Shown: piece after piece, positions 23,613 through 32,429 of the stretch
Layout of the letters: each line of letters starts with the position of its first letter
How positions within the stretch are numbered: the first letter of the stretch is position 1
DNA from: Nitrospira sp.
Lineage (GTDB): Bacteria > Nitrospirota > Nitrospiria > Nitrospirales > Nitrospiraceae
Reading direction: 5' to 3'
Length of the DNA stretch: 63,817 bases
Assembly: GCA_019636875.1 (NCBI GenBank)
Contig: JAHBWR010000008.1
Location: 1-63,817 of the forward strand
Notes under the pieces: model-generated
What the model was told of the DNA's origin: nothing
Database searches by the model: none
Seen by the model: only the letters and a program-made list of their open reading frames with translations
Translations under genes and position numbers: made by a program

Positions 23613-25423
23613 TCTTGAAACGCTGGTTGGTTGGCGACCCACTGAAGACCGCCCAAGCAAGGTACGAGCGGCTTTCAAAAACCATTGCGCTTGCCATCTT
23701 TTCATCCAATGCCATTTCATCCGTCGCCTATGCAACGGAAGAGATCTTGCTCGTCCTAGTGCTTGCAGGGACTGCTGCGGTCGCCTGGTCTATCCCCGTC
23801 AGTCTCGCCATCCTCTTCTTGGTCCTTGTGCTGACCATTTCCTATCGGCAAATCATCTATGAATATCCAGAAGGAGGCGGGGCCTACATCGTCGCCCGAT
23901 CAAATCTTGGCGATCGCCCAGCCTTAGTGGCAGCCGCAGCGCTGATGATCGACTATGTCCTGACCGTCGCCGTCAGCGTGGCCGCAGGCATTGCAGCACT
24001 CACCTCGGCTATTCCAAGCTTGTTCATTCATCGCGAAGCATTGGGGCTAGTCGCCATTTTGTTCATTATCGTGGTGAACCTCCGAGGGGTTCGAGAGTCA
24101 GGCAAGTTTTTCGCTGTCCCGACCTATTTTGCGATAGGCGGGTTGGGCCTCCTCGTCATAGTAGGCACTATTCGATCCCTTTCAAGCTCTGGAGAACCCC
24201 CTCCTGTTATCGACCACATCGAGACCGAAGCCTTTACAATGTTCTTAGTACTCCGCGCCTTTGCTGCCGGATGTGCAGCCGTTACAGGTATGGAGGTGAT
24301 CTCAAACGGAGTCAAAGCTTTTCGGCAGCCCGAGCCCAAGAATGCCGCCACGACGATGGTCTGGATGTCGATCATCCTGGCGTCACTGTTCACTGGTATC
24401 AGTTGGATGGCCTATCACTACGGCGTCGTACCCAAGCCTGACGAAACCGTCGTCTCTCAGCTTGCCCGCCTGACGTTCGGTACCGGTCTTGTTTATTACG
24501 CCGTACAGATCGGGACCATGGCCTTATTGGTCCTGGCGGCCAATAGTGCCTTTGCAGGCTTCCCCCACCTGGCCTCGATCTTGGCACGGGATGGATTCAT
24601 GCCTCATCAAATGGCCACATTCGGCGATCGCCTGGTCTTCTCGAACGGCATCATCATCCTTGGATTCTTTGCCTGTCTTCTGCTCATCCTCTTCCAAGGA
24701 GAGACCCATGCACTGATCCCCCTGTATGCCATCGGTGTCTTTGTCTCGTTCACACTCTCTCAAGTCGGCATGGTGAAACGATGGCTGGTCAAGAAAGGAC
24801 CACACTGGCAAGCAAAACTGATTATCAATGGAGCCGGCGCCCTTACGACTGGGATCGCCACCATAATTATCGCCAGCACCAAGTTCTTGCAGGGAGCCTG
24901 GATCGTGTTCTTACTCATCACGATACTCCTGCTGATGTTTCAAGGCATTCGTGCTCACTACAAAGCCGTACGAGAACAGATTGCCTTGGATCGTCGAGGG
25001 GCGCGGCCGCCTTTGCCGGGACGTAATATCGTCATTATCCCGATCAGTGGCTTGAATCGAGCGGTGGTTCGTGCGCTCGACTTTGCCAGAAGTCGTCCGG
25101 GTGAAATCCGAGCGGTGTTTGTCGATGTTGACCCGGAAGAGAGCGCCAAGGTCAAAATCCAATGGGCTCAATGGGGAGGCGGTGTGAACTTGATTGCGCT
25201 CCCCTCCCCCTATCGCTCAGTCTTGAGTTCGTTACTGGATTACGTCGAGGAACTCTTGGAAAAAGACCAGACTACCTGGGTGACAGTCGTGATCCCAGAA
25301 ATTCTTCCTGCGAAGTGGTGGCAGGGCATTCTCCATAATCAGCGAGCATTGATGCTCAAAGCAGCATTACTCTTCAAAGATCGCGTCATTATCACCGACG
25401 TGCCTTTTCACCTGACACGATGA
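23609..25423 (+). CDS. KimA-like APC-superfamily potassium permease, copy 2
   Basis: This 604-residue paralogue of the permease at 20536-22359 shares long identical stretches with it throughout, so the two arose by duplication. The membrane part and the soluble C-terminal domain (IIPISGLNRAVVRALDFARS onward) are both complete. Asn34 again replaces the acidic residue of KimA in the SSDALSS block (here SSNAISS). The DETVVSQLA and IPLYAIGVFVSFT signatures are kept. Copies differ mainly in the loop near residues 190-215 and in the soluble domain, which could give different regulation. Translation appears coupled to a four-codon leader ORF. Potassium is the likely substrate by family. Confidence 0.85.
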   Translation: MILKRWLVGDPLKTAQARYERLSKTIALAIFSSNAISSVAYATEEILLVLVLAGTAAVAWSIPVSLAILFLVLVLTISYRQIIYEYPEGGGAYIVARSNLGDRPALVAAAALMIDYVLTVAVSVAAGIAALTSAIPSLFIHREALGLVAILFIIVVNLRGVRESGKFFAVPTYFAIGGLGLLVIVGTIRSLSSSGEPPPVIDHIETEAFTMFLVLRAFAAGCAAVTGMEVISNGVKAFRQPEPKNAATTMVWMSIILASLFTGISWMAYHYGVVPKPDETVVSQLARLTFGTGLVYYAVQIGTMALLVLAANSAFAGFPHLASILARDGFMPHQMATFGDRLVFSNGIIILGFFACLLLILFQGETHALIPLYAIGVFVSFTLSQVGMVKRWLVKKGPHWQAKLIINGAGALTTGIATIIIASTKFLQGAWIVFLLITILLLMFQGIRAHYKAVREQIALDRRGARPPLPGRNIVIIPISGLNRAVVRALDFARSRPGEIRAVFVDVDPEESAKVKIQWAQWGGGVNLIALPSPYRSVLSSLLDYVEELLEKDQTTWVTVVIPEILPAKWWQGILHNQRALMLKAALLFKDRVIITDVPFHLTR

Positions 25424-25572
25424 CGGAGCAGGCAGGATCAGTTTTCATGTAAGACTCAATCAATCATGGCAACGAACATATCGATTCAATTAGGCGTCAC
25501 ATACAAGAAATGAGTCGATAGTCTCCTGACCTTAGATCCCTCAGCCCTTCCGAGGGCGGACCACTCGCATAA

Positions 25573-25968
25573 TTAAGTCTTCTTACCAACTTTCTTTTGA
25601 ATCCACTTGGTCAACGCATCCTTGTCCAGCTCGCCAGCTGCAACCTGAAGTGTAACTGATTCCAGCTCTTTCGGAGGAGGAAGGTTTTCGATCTGGTTCA
25701 CAGTGAGAAAGGCAAGCGCGGAAAGAACTCCCGCCCTCTTGTTTCCGTCTATAAAGGGATGATTCTGAGCGATATGAAACATGTAGGCAGCTGCCATCGC
25801 GGGAAGATCTTCGTGGAGATACGCACCTCCGAATTGCTGGCGCGGCATTGCCACCGCAGCATCCAGCAAGCCGTGATCTCTCACGCCGTGCGAACCACCA
25901 TCTGTATCGATGGTATCGGTGTGGAGCAAGAGAACGTCGCCCACGCTGAGGAAAATGATGTCTTCCAC
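25573..25968 (-). CDS. doc: Doc-type toxin (Fic fold)
   Basis: This 131-residue protein has the Fic-fold motif HPFIDGNKR at 70-78. The Lys at position 77, where Fic AMP-transferases have Gly, is typical of Doc toxins, which phosphorylate EF-Tu rather than adenylylate targets. Length and the N-terminal pattern (LLLHTDTIDTDGG, then GLLDAAVAMPRQQFGG) fit Doc. It follows the AbrB-type antitoxin gene by four bases and must be co-transcribed. No Phd antitoxin is beside it; the only Phd gene in the window is 25 kb away. The C-terminus has an extra basic tail (KKVGKKT). Confidence 0.92.
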   Translation of the reverse strand: MEDIIFLSVGDVLLLHTDTIDTDGGSHGVRDHGLLDAAVAMPRQQFGGAYLHEDLPAMAAAYMFHIAQNHPFIDGNKRAGVLSALAFLTVNQIENLPPPKELESVTLQVAAGELDKDALTKWIQKKVGKKT

Positions 25969-25972
25969 AGCA

Positions 25973-26200
25973 TCAGTCTGCGAGCCGTTTCAGCATCGGT
26001 CCGTATTTTTTCCGCAGCTCTTTAAGCGTGGCCTTCATACGCTCGGGACCGACACCGACATTAGCTGGTGTAATAACAAGCGCATTTCCATTGACTGTGA
26101 CTTGCAGTGGGGTCTCTTCTGTGATGCCCATTGCCTGCATCACCGGCTTTTCAATGATCAGCGCCGCACTGTTTCCATGTTTCTGTAATTTCTTGATCAC
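25973..26200 (-). CDS. AbrB/MazE-type antitoxin
   Basis: This 75-residue protein begins with the swapped-hairpin DNA-binding fold of AbrB/MazE/SpoVT (KKLQKHGNSAALIIEKPVMQAMG, then LQVTVNGNALVITPA), followed by a helical, charged C-terminus for toxin binding. It starts at GTG with GGAGGTGAGG upstream. It directly precedes doc and probably neutralises it while repressing the operon from the inverted repeats at 26222-26248. AbrB-type antitoxins paired with Doc are known in databases as hybrid pairs; the classical partner of Doc is Phd. Confidence 0.9.
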   Translation of the reverse strand: MIKKLQKHGNSAALIIEKPVMQAMGITEETPLQVTVNGNALVITPANVGVGPERMKATLKELRKKYGPMLKRLAD

Positions 26201-26221
26201 CCCTCACCTCCGGTCCTTACA

Positions 26222-26248
26222 ATGTTACAACATGACATTTGTGATGTC
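26222..26248. promoter_or_regulatory. Two adjacent inverted repeats, likely toxin-antitoxin operator
   Basis: ATGTT-AC-AACAT (26222-26233) is followed without a gap by GACAT-TTGTG-ATGTC (26234-26248). They lie 22 bp upstream of the antitoxin start, where autoregulatory operators of such modules sit. The first repeat extends by one base to a CAATGTT half-site. Confidence 0.5.
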
Positions 26249-26465
26249 TAGTTCGAGAAAGACCGGCTCGAGGAGAGAACGGGACTATATGCGCACTATT
26301 CAAGCGAACCGAAGTAGTTTTGAGATCTCGGTGGAATCCTTTGATGGGCTTACGTAGGACCAAGACTATATTGAATGCATTCGCTGATTGGGAGTCTTCA
26401 CTGTTCTCGAGTGGTGATTCTACTTCCAGGCAAGCGTGGGACAGATACCAACAAATCTATTAATG

Positions 26466-27053
26466 CTACGCCCCCTGCTTCCCTTTGCCCCTCACGACCA
26501 GAGCGATCACCTGGAAAAACTTTTCGACTCGGGCCTTGTATTGATTCATGAATTGAGCCGTCCACATCTTGTTGTATTCGATGGCTGCGCTCTTCTTCAT
26601 ACCTGCATCCTTTTCACCAAGTGGAGAGGAATAGTGCGCAATGAGGCGGTCCAATTCGTCTTCTCTAAAATTGCTCGAGTATGCCTGCTTTAAATGGTCA
26701 TGGAGCGTCTCAACTTGCCCGATCGACTTTCTCATGTCCTTCAAGAAGACTTCCAGGAGGGTCTCAATTTGCTGTTTTTTTTCACCCTTCAGATCAGGAT
26801 ACGTGCTCACGATGGATTTTCGTATTTGTTGCTCATAGTCGCTGACATATTTCTGCGTGAGTGCGTCGTACTCCGATTCCAGCTCAGCCACTCGAATGAG
26901 AGTGAGAAGCTTCTCCACCTTCACGGACTTGGCATTCTCAAAGGCAGCCGCTCCCTCGGGGATCACACCAGATACAAGTGGCACACAAACACACGACATG
27001 ATCAGCGCAGCGTAGGAAGTTCTCACACGAGATGTCGGCATGAACATCGCCAT
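26466..27053 (-). CDS. Exported DUF2059-like protein
   Basis: This 195-residue protein has an N-terminal signal segment (SYAALIMSCVCVPLVSGVI), a helical and charged middle, and a C-terminal region that resembles DUF2059 (FREDELDRLIAHYSSPLGEKDA, then KKSAAIEYNKM). The ATG at 27051-27053 is chosen because AGGAGGT lies seven bases upstream; longer in-frame starts lack such a site. DUF2059 proteins are periplasmic and of unknown function. The gene stands alone between the toxin-antitoxin pair and the HExxH gene, on the same strand as the latter. Confidence 0.72.
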   Translation of the reverse strand: MAMFMPTSRVRTSYAALIMSCVCVPLVSGVIPEGAAAFENAKSVKVEKLLTLIRVAELESEYDALTQKYVSDYEQQIRKSIVSTYPDLKGEKKQQIETLLEVFLKDMRKSIGQVETLHDHLKQAYSSNFREDELDRLIAHYSSPLGEKDAGMKKSAAIEYNKMWTAQFMNQYKARVEKFFQVIALVVRGKGKQGA

Positions 27054-27179
27054 GATCCATACCTCCTGTATCGAGTCTACATCCTGCGGTTCGATCGTCA
27101 AGAAATAGAGAGCTTCCATCATCTGCTCTGGTCTGCCTAGGTTGCGCGGCGGACCCGATCAATACGGCTGCATCGGCAC

Positions 27180-28745
27180 TCACACCGTCCCCAATCTCAT
27201 CGGCCCATACATGTGACGAGCCCGGTGGAGTTCGTTGCTGTGTTTCCGCAGCGCCGAACCAAACTGCGAGTGCTCCACATCACGTTGAAATTGTTTGCCC
27301 CTCGATTCGATCTCATCAATCGCTTCCGTTACTTGTGCGACCAAGCGTCTCCCAGATCCAGTCAGCCATCCGAGATGATGATCGGCGTAACGAAGGTCTT
27401 GCAGGGAGTACCGGACGGATTCGATCTCCTCCAAACAACGAAACCGCGCTCGGTGGAGGTCTTGCTTACTCAGTCCTGCCTTCTTCCACCGTTCTCCCCC
27501 CCCTCGGCCTGACGCCCAAAATGAAAGCCGCTCAAACAAGAGCGCGCCCATAGTGAACGTAAACGTCGCATGAAGAATGCCCCGGAGTGGCCGGAGAGTT
27601 CGCCGCCAGGGCGAATAGAAGATCTGTTGATGATGGTCGCCGCGATACATGACGTATTTTCGCAGCAGGAGATTTAAATGGTGATGGCTGTTCTCATGGA
27701 TGAGGTCGTCGATCAAATCGAGGTTGTCGCGGTCGAAACAGTTGATGAACGACAGTCCCGGTCGATGCCGATAGCTGAAGCTCACGACCCCTTTCGCCTG
27801 CAGTGGGATGATGCGAGATGTGAGAAGCGCAAGGATCTCATGACCTTCCGGCCAAGCAAGCTGGATGGTCTGCCACGCACGAGTAATACGATCAACTTGT
27901 CGCCGGTCAGTGGTCTTCACCGATCTTGGCCGGCGGTCCTTCCCGTACACAAGTGTCGGACCGACGGTAATTGAATGCTTATCTATCTGGATGGCAATCT
28001 TCGGCAGATGGTACACCCACTGCCATTGTCCCTGTGCTCCCCACCCTGACCAGACCGGCGAAACGCTCTTTCCGACCTTTACAGAAATTTTTGCTGGCTC
28101 CACCAGAAATACCACGCGCTCTGCCGATCGACGCAACGCCCGTCTGATGTCGCCCGGTGCCTGACACCATTCGCCGGTGTCACCAATGGAGAGGGTTCCC
28201 TGGACTTCGGCTTTTTCAAAATTATCCTTGAAGGTTCCCTGTACCGAGCACCGCGCCGGCTTTCGCTGTCGACACCACGTGACCGATACGGCCGGATCAA
28301 ACCAGAGAGACTCTTGAGTCAACTCCTTCCCCAAGGACCGACACAGATCGTACAACCGTTTTTCAAACCCGTGGACCCGCGCCTTGCCCGTTGGGAAGAG
28401 ATCATCACAGTATCCGTGTTCAAAAAACTTCTCCTGACATTCGTCGAACAACTGCTCCGTAAAATCTGCCCGATTCTGTTCCCGTTTCCACTGTTTGAGC
28501 ACATCGAAGAAATAGACGAGGTCATTGAGCGTCTCAATCCATCCGACCACTTTCCAATTGGAATAGGCCTCGAGTGCGAACCGTGAGCGGAGACGTTCAA
28601 AGAGCCCCGTCGGCAGGCACAATTCGCCGGTCAGACCAGCGTGCTCAGCATGCAGTTCTCGGCAAAGGTCGGTGAGCAATCGCCGCATTGACAGGCGAAA
28701 CTCATTTCTCAATCGCACGAGGGGCTGAGGATCAAGCAGGCGCAT
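27180..28745 (-). CDS. HExxH enzyme of the peptide-modification type
   Basis: This 521-residue protein carries HENSHH (His350, Glu351, His354) in a DDLIHENSHHHLNLLLRK setting, which matches the HExxH family described as putative RiPP-modifying, 2-oxoglutarate-dependent peptide beta-hydroxylases. It is much longer than the shortest members. The N-terminal half is helical and mixed, with several cysteines but no radical-SAM motif. The C-terminal part after the motif is helical and rich in Arg and His. No precursor peptide, transporter or other RiPP enzyme is adjacent. An inverted repeat lies just before the ATG, and no ribosome binding site is visible. A metallopeptidase role is an alternative. 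Confidence 0.65.
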   Translation of the reverse strand: MRLLDPQPLVRLRNEFRLSMRRLLTDLCRELHAEHAGLTGELCLPTGLFERLRSRFALEAYSNWKVVGWIETLNDLVYFFDVLKQWKREQNRADFTEQLFDECQEKFFEHGYCDDLFPTGKARVHGFEKRLYDLCRSLGKELTQESLWFDPAVSVTWCRQRKPARCSVQGTFKDNFEKAEVQGTLSIGDTGEWCQAPGDIRRALRRSAERVVFLVEPAKISVKVGKSVSPVWSGWGAQGQWQWVYHLPKIAIQIDKHSITVGPTLVYGKDRRPRSVKTTDRRQVDRITRAWQTIQLAWPEGHEILALLTSRIIPLQAKGVVSFSYRHRPGLSFINCFDRDNLDLIDDLIHENSHHHLNLLLRKYVMYRGDHHQQIFYSPWRRTLRPLRGILHATFTFTMGALLFERLSFWASGRGGGERWKKAGLSKQDLHRARFRCLEEIESVRYSLQDLRYADHHLGWLTGSGRRLVAQVTEAIDEIESRGKQFQRDVEHSQFGSALRKHSNELHRARHMYGPMRLGTV

Positions 28746-28750
28746 GAAGG

Positions 28751-28771
28751 AACATTGGCGTGAACAATGTT
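28751..28771. promoter_or_regulatory. Inverted repeat before the HExxH gene
   Basis: AACATTG (28751-28757) and CAATGTT (28765-28771) are perfect inverted arms with a seven-base spacer. They start five bases upstream of the ATG on the minus strand. This could be an operator or a small hairpin that limits ribosome access. Confidence 0.45.
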
Positions 28772-28917
28772 ACTCGGACTCTAGCGCAATGAAGGAGCGA
28801 CCGCAAGCTACACCGCTAACAAAGCGGAGACGCCTTCTCGACAGACTCTTGCCTGTACATGCGGCACATCGTACATTGGTTCTGCAAGAAATTGTTCCCA
28901 GATAAAATACCCTCGCC

Positions 28918-30360
28918 ATGCTGAATGTGTCAGATCTTGAACAGGTCCTTCGTGAAATCTCCCCTGCTCTCTGTGGCGGCTGGATTCAGAAAATTCATCA
29001 GCCCGGCGCTCGTACGCTCGTGTTCGACGTTCGAGTCCCTGGGCACACGCATCGATTATTGATCTCATGTGAGGCGAATGCGACTCGCCTTCACGTGACC
29101 ACTCGTCCACCACTCAACCCTCCGGCACCACCGCCGTTTTGTCAATTTCTCCGAGCCCATGTTCAAGGGGCACGCATTGACGACATCGACCAAATCTCGA
29201 ACGACCGCATCGTCGAGCTGTCTCTGACCGGCAAGGAGGGGGCAGGCACGATTGTATGTGAATTGACCGGCAGGAGCGCCAATCTCCTGGTCCTCAACGC
29301 CGAACGCCGAATCGTCAGAGATCTCTCTCAACAGAAAGCCCTTGTCGGACAGCTCTATACCCCTCCAACCACACGCACAGGCACACAAGAAAGAACATCG
29401 ACTCAATTCACTGGGGTTACCGGCACCCAGTTCCCCATCTCGGCAGCGATCGACGCCTTTTATCAAGATCGGGAATCAGCACAAGCTGTTATCCAAGCCA
29501 AAGAGACCAGAATCCGTTTCCTGAAGAAGGCCATCAAAAAGGAACTGCGATTGATTGATGCCTGGCAACGAGACTTATCAAAAGCCACAGCCTATCGGGG
29601 CTATGCTCGATACGGAGAACTGCTCAAAGCAAACCTGTCCCAGATCAAAAAGGGCGATGACCATATTGAGGTGACGGACTATTTTGACGAGCTTCTTCCT
29701 CAAATCTCGATACCACTTGATTCAACAAAGTCGGCCCAAGGCAACATGGATGACTACTTCCGCAAACATCGGAAATATCTCGCGGCCGAGCGTGAGCTCA
29801 CACCACGCATTCAACGAGCGGATGAATCAGTGAATCGTCTCCGTGATGAGTTGAAAGAAGTAGAGCGTGAAGGCTGGCAGCCCTCTGATCGCCCATCCCC
29901 TCAATTTGGCCGCTTCCGGATTACTCGGGCATCAGCCGACCTTCGTCCCTCAGCCAGCAAACGACAAGGCCCCTTCCGCCGGTTTACCTCGACAGATGGT
30001 TTGCCCATTTTCGTCGGACGGAATGCCCGTGAGAACGACGAGCTCACATTCGGTCTGGCCAAGCCTGATGACCTGTGGCTCCATGCCCGTGGGGTACCGG
30101 GATCGCACGTCGTCGTTCGATTGGACAAAGGCACAGATCCTCCTTTCGAAACACTCCGCGACGCGGCTATGTTGGCTCTGCTCTACAGTAATCTGAAGAA
30201 AAGCGGCAAAGGCGAGGTGATCTATACACGCCGCAAATGGGTCAAAAAGGCGAAAGGTCAGACACCCGGTGCTGTCATCGTTACCCAAGAGAAAACGGTC
30301 CATCTGACCTTAGATAGGGTACGCTTGGAAGCGCTCAAGTACCGCCACAATCAAGAATGA
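28918..30360 (+). CDS. rqcH: NFACT family protein, RqcH-like
   Basis: This 480-residue protein matches the NFACT/RqcH family that rescues stalled 50S subunits by adding C-terminal alanine tails. The N-terminal NFACT-N domain (MLNVSDLEQVLREI to LNAERRIVRDLS), a long coiled-coil middle (about 190-330) and the C-terminal NFACT-R domain (DLWLHARGVPGSHVVVR, then YTRRKWVKKAKGQTPGAV) are all present in order. At 480 residues it is shorter than the Bacillus protein, mainly in the middle. It acts in the cytoplasm on large ribosomal subunits carrying peptidyl-tRNA. A hairpin with a T-run follows the gene. Confidence 0.92.
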   Translation: MLNVSDLEQVLREISPALCGGWIQKIHQPGARTLVFDVRVPGHTHRLLISCEANATRLHVTTRPPLNPPAPPPFCQFLRAHVQGARIDDIDQISNDRIVELSLTGKEGAGTIVCELTGRSANLLVLNAERRIVRDLSQQKALVGQLYTPPTTRTGTQERTSTQFTGVTGTQFPISAAIDAFYQDRESAQAVIQAKETRIRFLKKAIKKELRLIDAWQRDLSKATAYRGYARYGELLKANLSQIKKGDDHIEVTDYFDELLPQISIPLDSTKSAQGNMDDYFRKHRKYLAAERELTPRIQRADESVNRLRDELKEVEREGWQPSDRPSPQFGRFRITRASADLRPSASKRQGPFRRFTSTDGLPIFVGRNARENDELTFGLAKPDDLWLHARGVPGSHVVVRLDKGTDPPFETLRDAAMLALLYSNLKKSGKGEVIYTRRKWVKKAKGQTPGAVIVTQEKTVHLTLDRVRLEALKYRHNQE

Positions 30361-30465
30361 CAACACAGCCAATCCCAGCCCTCTATCCTACTCTTCCCGT
30401 GGGGCATGGTGGAGGATACAGGCCCACCTGTTCTAAGGTGCACTCTGAACTTCTGACTGTTCGGT

Positions 30466-30490
30466 GGCCATGAGCGATGGCTATTTTTTT
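30466..30490 (+). terminator. Weak intrinsic terminator after rqcH
   Basis: GCCAT (30467-30471) pairs with ATGGC (30477-30481) around a five-base loop, and seven Ts follow shortly after. The stem is short, so efficiency is uncertain, but the position after rqcH and before the exporter operon is sensible. Confidence 0.45.
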
Positions 30491-30573
30491 CATCGGTGCG
30501 ATCAGGTACGATTGATTCTGTTTCCTCGGGTCACTCCCGTTCCGTCTCGTTGCCACGAGCCAGAAGACACACG

Positions 30574-31704
30574 GTGAACTACGTCGCCCTTAAAATGCTG
30601 TTCGGCGATCGCGCCAAGTATCTCATGCTCCTTTGCGGCTTGAGCTTTGCCGTGATGTTGATCGTTCAGCAGGGCTCCATTTTCTGGGGCCTGATGATGT
30701 GGTCCCAAGCGAGCATCACCAATGTGAATGTGCCAATCTGGGTGACAGACCCAGGTATTGCACAAGTCGATGAGGTCAAGCCGATCGCTGATACGGCCGT
30801 TGATCGTGTCAGAAGTATAGACGGTGTGGAATGGGCGGTTCCGCTCTACAAAGGGCTTCTCAGAGCCAGACTTCCTAACGGCGAATACCATCAAGTCACG
30901 CTGACCGGACTTGAGTCGGCGACCCTGATCGGACGTCCCGCCGAAGTCCTTGAGGGGCGGTTCGAAGATATCCTTCAGCCGGACGCCGTCGTCTTGGATC
31001 AATGGGCGGTTGAACGAATGGGGGGACCGACGGTCGTAACGGTCGGGACCGTCTTTGAACTAAACGACAAACTCGCCCGCATCGTCGCGATCGCGAAGAC
31101 ACAGAAGAGTTTCACCAATATTCCTGTTGTCTATACCACCTATGAACGAGCGATTCACTATGTCCCGCGAGAACGCCGCACCTTGTCCTATGTCTTAGCC
31201 AAGGCCAAAGATGGGATTCCTATTGAGGATGTCATTCAGCGGATACAGAGCCAAACCGGTCTAGGCGCCTTCACGGCCGAAGGTTTCGGTATGAAAACCA
31301 TCGTGTGGGTTCTGAAGAACACGGGAATTGGGATCAACTTCGGAACGACGATTCTCCTTGGATTCATCGTGGGAATGGCCATCGCCGGACAGACTTTCTA
31401 TCTATTCACCGTTGAGAACCTCCGCCAGTTCGGCGCGCTCAAAGCGATGGGGACGTCGACGCTCACGCTCGCACGAATGATCATCCTCCAGGCATTCACG
31501 GTCGGACTCACGGGCTATGGGGTTGGCGTCGGTCTGGCCACACTGTTTGGCTTCTTGGCAGGGCATGGAGGCAACCTCCCGTTTGCCGAGACCTGGCAAT
31601 TGCTACTCCTGGTCCTTGTTGCATTACTCGCCATCTGCATTGTGTCAGCCTCGGTCAGCATCATAAAACTGGTTCGACTTGAACCCGGGATTGTCTTCCG
31701 GTGA
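30574..31704 (+). CDS. DevC-like ABC transporter permease
   Basis: This permease has one N-terminal membrane helix (YLMLLCGLSFAVMLIVQQG), a large extracytoplasmic domain and three C-terminal helices with FtsX-like coupling (LRQFGALKAMGTSTLTLARM). That is the MacB/DevC topology. The GTG at 30574 (protein starts MNYVALKMLFGDRAKY) is preferred because it puts the first helix at the usual distance; a GTG at 30496 would add 26 unlikely residues. Weak ribosome binding sites leave the choice open. Together with the ATPase and adaptor genes that follow it forms a tripartite exporter; DevBCA exports glycolipids in cyanobacteria, but the cargo here is unknown. Confidence 0.88.
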   Translation: MNYVALKMLFGDRAKYLMLLCGLSFAVMLIVQQGSIFWGLMMWSQASITNVNVPIWVTDPGIAQVDEVKPIADTAVDRVRSIDGVEWAVPLYKGLLRARLPNGEYHQVTLTGLESATLIGRPAEVLEGRFEDILQPDAVVLDQWAVERMGGPTVVTVGTVFELNDKLARIVAIAKTQKSFTNIPVVYTTYERAIHYVPRERRTLSYVLAKAKDGIPIEDVIQRIQSQTGLGAFTAEGFGMKTIVWVLKNTGIGINFGTTILLGFIVGMAIAGQTFYLFTVENLRQFGALKAMGTSTLTLARMIILQAFTVGLTGYGVGVGLATLFGFLAGHGGNLPFAETWQLLLLVLVALLAICIVSASVSIIKLVRLEPGIVFR

Positions 31705-31709
31705 GAGCG

Positions 31710-32429
31710 ATGAACGACGACTCACGACCGGCCGCCGTGCGTGCCCAGCATGTAGTGAAATCCTTCGGCAACGGAGACACGCAGGTCACAGTCCTGAAAG
31801 GTATCGATCTGGACATTTATCTCGGCGAGTTGCTGTTACTCGTGGGAGAGTCCGGTGGCGGCAAAACTACCCTGCTTTCTGCCATAGCCGGGATTTTGGA
31901 TATTGATGATGGTCAAATCGAGGTGCTGGGTGTTCCGCTCAGCGGCCTACCGTCGAGCAAACGGACCAGTTTTCGAGGACAAACCATGGGGTTTATCTAT
32001 CAACAATTTAATCTACTCCCTGCGCTGACCGCTGCTGAAAATGTGGCCGTACCGCTCTTCATCCAGAAGATGCGACGCCCAGAGGCCTTACGCCGAGCAC
32101 GCGCCATGTTGGAACGAGTCGGCCTTGCGGATCGAACCGAATTCGTCCCGAAAAACCTGTCCGGAGGCCAGCAGCAGCGTGTCGCGATTGCGAGAGCTTT
32201 GATCAACGAGCCACGCCTGCTTATCTGCGATGAACCAACTGCCGCCTTGGATGGACCCAACGGCCAGAAGATCATGCAGCTCCTGCGTGAAGTAGGGCGC
32301 TCTCCGGATCGCTGCGTCATCGTGGTCACACATGACAGCCGCATCTTTCACTTTGGTGACCGGATGGCCAACCTGACGGATGGACGCATCGTCAACATTG
32401 AGCACATCTCACAGGAAAGAATCGCATGA
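31710..32429 (+). CDS. DevA/MacB-type ABC transporter ATPase
   Basis: This 239-residue ATPase has the Walker A GESGGGKTT, the Q-loop YQQFNLLPALTA, the signature LSGGQQQRVAIARAL, Walker B LLICDEPTAALD and switch His in VTHD. The MacB/LolD subfamily is indicated by the FGNGDTQVTVLKGIDLDI start. The ATG at 31710 is chosen because GGTGAG lies just upstream; a GTG at 31701 overlapping the previous stop is the alternative. The downstream adaptor gene begins inside the last codons (ATGA overlap), so the three genes are one operon. Confidence 0.93.
   Translation: MNDDSRPAAVRAQHVVKSFGNGDTQVTVLKGIDLDIYLGELLLLVGESGGGKTTLLSAIAGILDIDDGQIEVLGVPLSGLPSSKRTSFRGQTMGFIYQQFNLLPALTAAENVAVPLFIQKMRRPEALRRARAMLERVGLADRTEFVPKNLSGGQQQRVAIARALINEPRLLICDEPTAALDGPNGQKIMQLLREVGRSPDRCVIVVTHDSRIFHFGDRMANLTDGRIVNIEHISQERIA

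Noticed and set aside
25757..25783. Fic AMP-transferase
   Set aside because: The motif has NKR where Fic enzymes have GNGR, and the protein is short and paired with an antitoxin, as for Doc.
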